From contig WIAN01000105.1 in the NCBI GenBank assembly GCA_015519985.1, positions 1 to 6,347 on the forward strand: a stretch of 6,347 nt of DNA, given 5' to 3'. Within the stretch, counting starts at the first letter, position 1. Each line of letters opens with the position of its first letter. The DNA comes from Candidatus Woesearchaeota archaeon. GTDB lineage: Archaea > Nanobdellota > Nanobdellia > Woesearchaeales > WAPJ01. The notes under the pieces are model-generated. The model searched no databases. It worked only from the letters and a program-made list of their open reading frames with translations, and had not been told where the DNA came from. The position numbers were made by a program, and so were the translations under genes. Below, in pieces: positions 4,744 through 6,347 of this stretch.

Positions 4744-6347
4744 ATGAAAAAAATATTAGATGTTTTTAACAATATTTTTATAAAAACAGTTTATTATTCT
4801 GAACCTTACATTTTAAAAAATTATAATTTGACTTTAAAACTGTTAAAAAACAGTAATGTAGAAAAAATAATAAATAAAATTTCTAAAAAAAAGTTAGAAT
4901 ATGTGTTTAGAAATATTGCTTTGAAAACTCCTGCATACATTTCTTTTTTAAAAAGTAATAAAATAAGTTTGAAAGAAGCTAAAAATTATAGTTATAAAGA
5001 AATAGAAAAAATTCCTTTTACTGACAAAAAAAATTATATAAAAAAATATCCTATAGAAGAAAGATGTGAAAAAGGAAAACTTCCAGAAGAAGGACATATC
5101 GATGAAAGTGCAGGTAGTAGTGGAAAACCTACTAATTGGCCTCATCAGTATAGAGAACAAAACGATACTTTAAATGTAATAAGATTTGAATTTAAATATT
5201 TGTTTGAAAAAAGTTATATGTCTAAAGAAAAAAAGAAAAAAAAGATAATTGTTTTTTCTGCTTACAGTTCAGGACCTTGGGCTGCAGGAATAGAATTTTC
5301 TGAAATTTCAGAACATTATACTTTAGTAAAAAATACAAGTACAAACATACAAGATATTATTGATACTATCAAAAATTTTGGAAAAAAATATAGGTATATA
5401 ATAGCAGCTTATCCATTGTTTATTGAAAGATTATTAGAAGAAGATTTTCCTTTTAAAGAATATGATATTGATATAATTACTGGAGGAGAAGGTTATAATG
5501 TTTTATGGCCTGAAAAAATTAAAAAAAAGTTAAAAAATCCTATAATAATATCTGCTTATGGTAACAGCGATATAGATATTGGTATTGCAGCAGAAACATT
5601 TTTTACAAAAGATTTAAGAAAAGAAGTTTATAAAAATAAAAAGTTAAAAAAAGCATTATTTCAAAATGATAGAGAAGAAACACCTATGATTTTTCAATAT
5701 AATGCTTTAATGTATAAAATAGAAAATTTAGAAAATGAAGAATTTACAACTACACATTTAAGCAGAGATACTGTATGTCCTAAAATAAATTATAATATAC
5801 ACGATTTAGGAGGAAAAATTACTTTTGAAGAAGTAAAAGAAAAAATAAAAAAGTATTCTAAAAAATTGTATAAAAAATATTTTGTTGAAAAAGATATTAA
5901 AAAAATAAAAAATGAAGTATTACATTTACCTATTTTTTATGTTTATGGAAGAAGCGATGGAACCATAAGTATAGATGGAGCAAACATTTTTCCTGAAAAT
6001 ATAAAGTTAATTTTAGAAAAATATAATTATGATTCTTTTATTAGGAATTTTAAAATATTAAAAGATGAAAATTCTAAAGATATTTTTAAAATACTTTTAG
6101 AATTGAAAAAAGGAAAAAAGAAAAAAGATTTTGAAAAAAAGAAAAAAATTATAGAAGAAAAAATAACTTTAGAATTAAAAAAAATAAATAGAGATTATGA
6201 AGAAACATTAAGAATTAATAAAAGAGCAAAACCAAAAATAATACTTTACAATTATAAAAAAGGACCATTTGAAAAAGAAGAAGTTATAGAGAATATAAAA
6301 TACAAATACATAATAGAAGAAAATGAAAAAAATGTAAAAAATAAAAA
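4744..6347 (+). CDS. PaaK-like adenylate-forming enzyme (phenylacetate-CoA ligase / CoF390 synthetase family), 3' end outside window
   Basis: This is a cytoplasmic enzyme of the ANL superfamily, nearest to the PaaK/coenzyme F390 synthetase group (COG1541-like), which activates a carboxylate with ATP to an acyl-AMP. The open frame gives 534 residues without a stop before the window edge. Motifs in order: the phosphate-binding loop ESAGSSGKP (121-129), the A5-like AYGNSD (271-276, where YGxTE is usual), and YGRSDGT plus DGANIFPENI (401-420), matching the hinge region and the family's G-x-N-[IV]-x-P block. A C-terminal stretch INKRAKPKIILY (491-502) resembles the family's basic C-terminal motif and may carry the catalytic Lys. 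PaaK proteins are usually about 430 aa, so this one is longer, with Lys-rich insertions at 160-167 and 361-390. Substrate and use of CoA are unknown. It uses ATA for isoleucine far more than its neighbours. No membrane segment or signal peptide is seen. Confidence 0.82.
   Translation, partial: MKKILDVFNNIFIKTVYYSEPYILKNYNLTLKLLKNSNVEKIINKISKKKLEYVFRNIALKTPAYISFLKSNKISLKEAKNYSYKEIEKIPFTDKKNYIKKYPIEERCEKGKLPEEGHIDESAGSSGKPTNWPHQYREQNDTLNVIRFEFKYLFEKSYMSKEKKKKKIIVFSAYSSGPWAAGIEFSEISEHYTLVKNTSTNIQDIIDTIKNFGKKYRYIIAAYPLFIERLLEEDFPFKEYDIDIITGGEGYNVLWPEKIKKKLKNPIIISAYGNSDIDIGIAAETFFTKDLRKEVYKNKKLKKALFQNDREETPMIFQYNALMYKIENLENEEFTTTHLSRDTVCPKINYNIHDLGGKITFEEVKEKIKKYSKKLYKKYFVEKDIKKIKNEVLHLPIFYVYGRSDGTISIDGANIFPENIKLILEKYNYDSFIRNFKILKDENSKDIFKILLELKKGKKKKDFEKKKKIIEEKITLELKKINRDYEETLRINKRAKPKIILYNYKKGPFEKEEVIENIKYKYIIEENEKNVKNK

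Noticed and set aside
4948..5160. 70-codon minus-strand Phe-rich frame
   Set aside because: It is antisense to the PaaK-like gene; the Phe codons are complements of its AAA and GAA codons.

Overview
The window is about three-quarters A+T and is best explained as a chromosomal piece of a low-GC archaeon, probably of the DPANN type (Woesearchaeota/Pacearchaeota-like). The lineage is an inference. Support for it: a tRNA-Gly with no encoded CCA and an A discriminator, TATA boxes preceded by A/G-rich BRE-like bases, T-run terminators without hairpins, an AlaX editing protein, and strong GGAGGTG-type ribosome binding sites. No reassigned codon is needed: tryptophan is TGG and no in-frame TGA occurs in the genes read.

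Layout from left to right. On the minus strand, transcribed right to left, are a lipoprotein (3948-4490), a 698-residue HD-domain protein (1685-3781), a VIT1/CCC1-type metal transporter (748-1560), tRNA-Gly(GCC) (619-691) and an alanyl-tRNA editing protein AlaX whose 3' end lies beyond base 1. On the plus strand, diverging from the lipoprotein across a 253-bp A/T-rich gap, is a PaaK/coenzyme F390 synthetase-like adenylate-forming enzyme that runs off the right edge.

The genes do not form one obvious pathway. The lipoprotein and the HD gene are each followed by oligo-T tracts on the sense strand, and each has its own TATA-like promoter, so most units look monocistronic. The exception is tRNA-Gly and alaX, which are only 28 bp apart and probably share one transcript; both belong to translation. 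The others are separate functions: iron/manganese handling (VIT1/CCC1), a possible nucleotide phosphohydrolase or phosphodiesterase (HD), a cell-surface protein (lipoprotein) and an acyl-adenylating enzyme of unknown substrate.

The two most interesting items are the HD protein, whose roughly 450-residue N-terminal part I do not recognise and whose C-terminus resembles a degenerate HD-GYP domain, and a strand-wide A bias that gives the plus-strand gene a different isoleucine codon choice from its minus-strand neighbours. I found no CRISPR array, insertion sequence, prophage or defence system.
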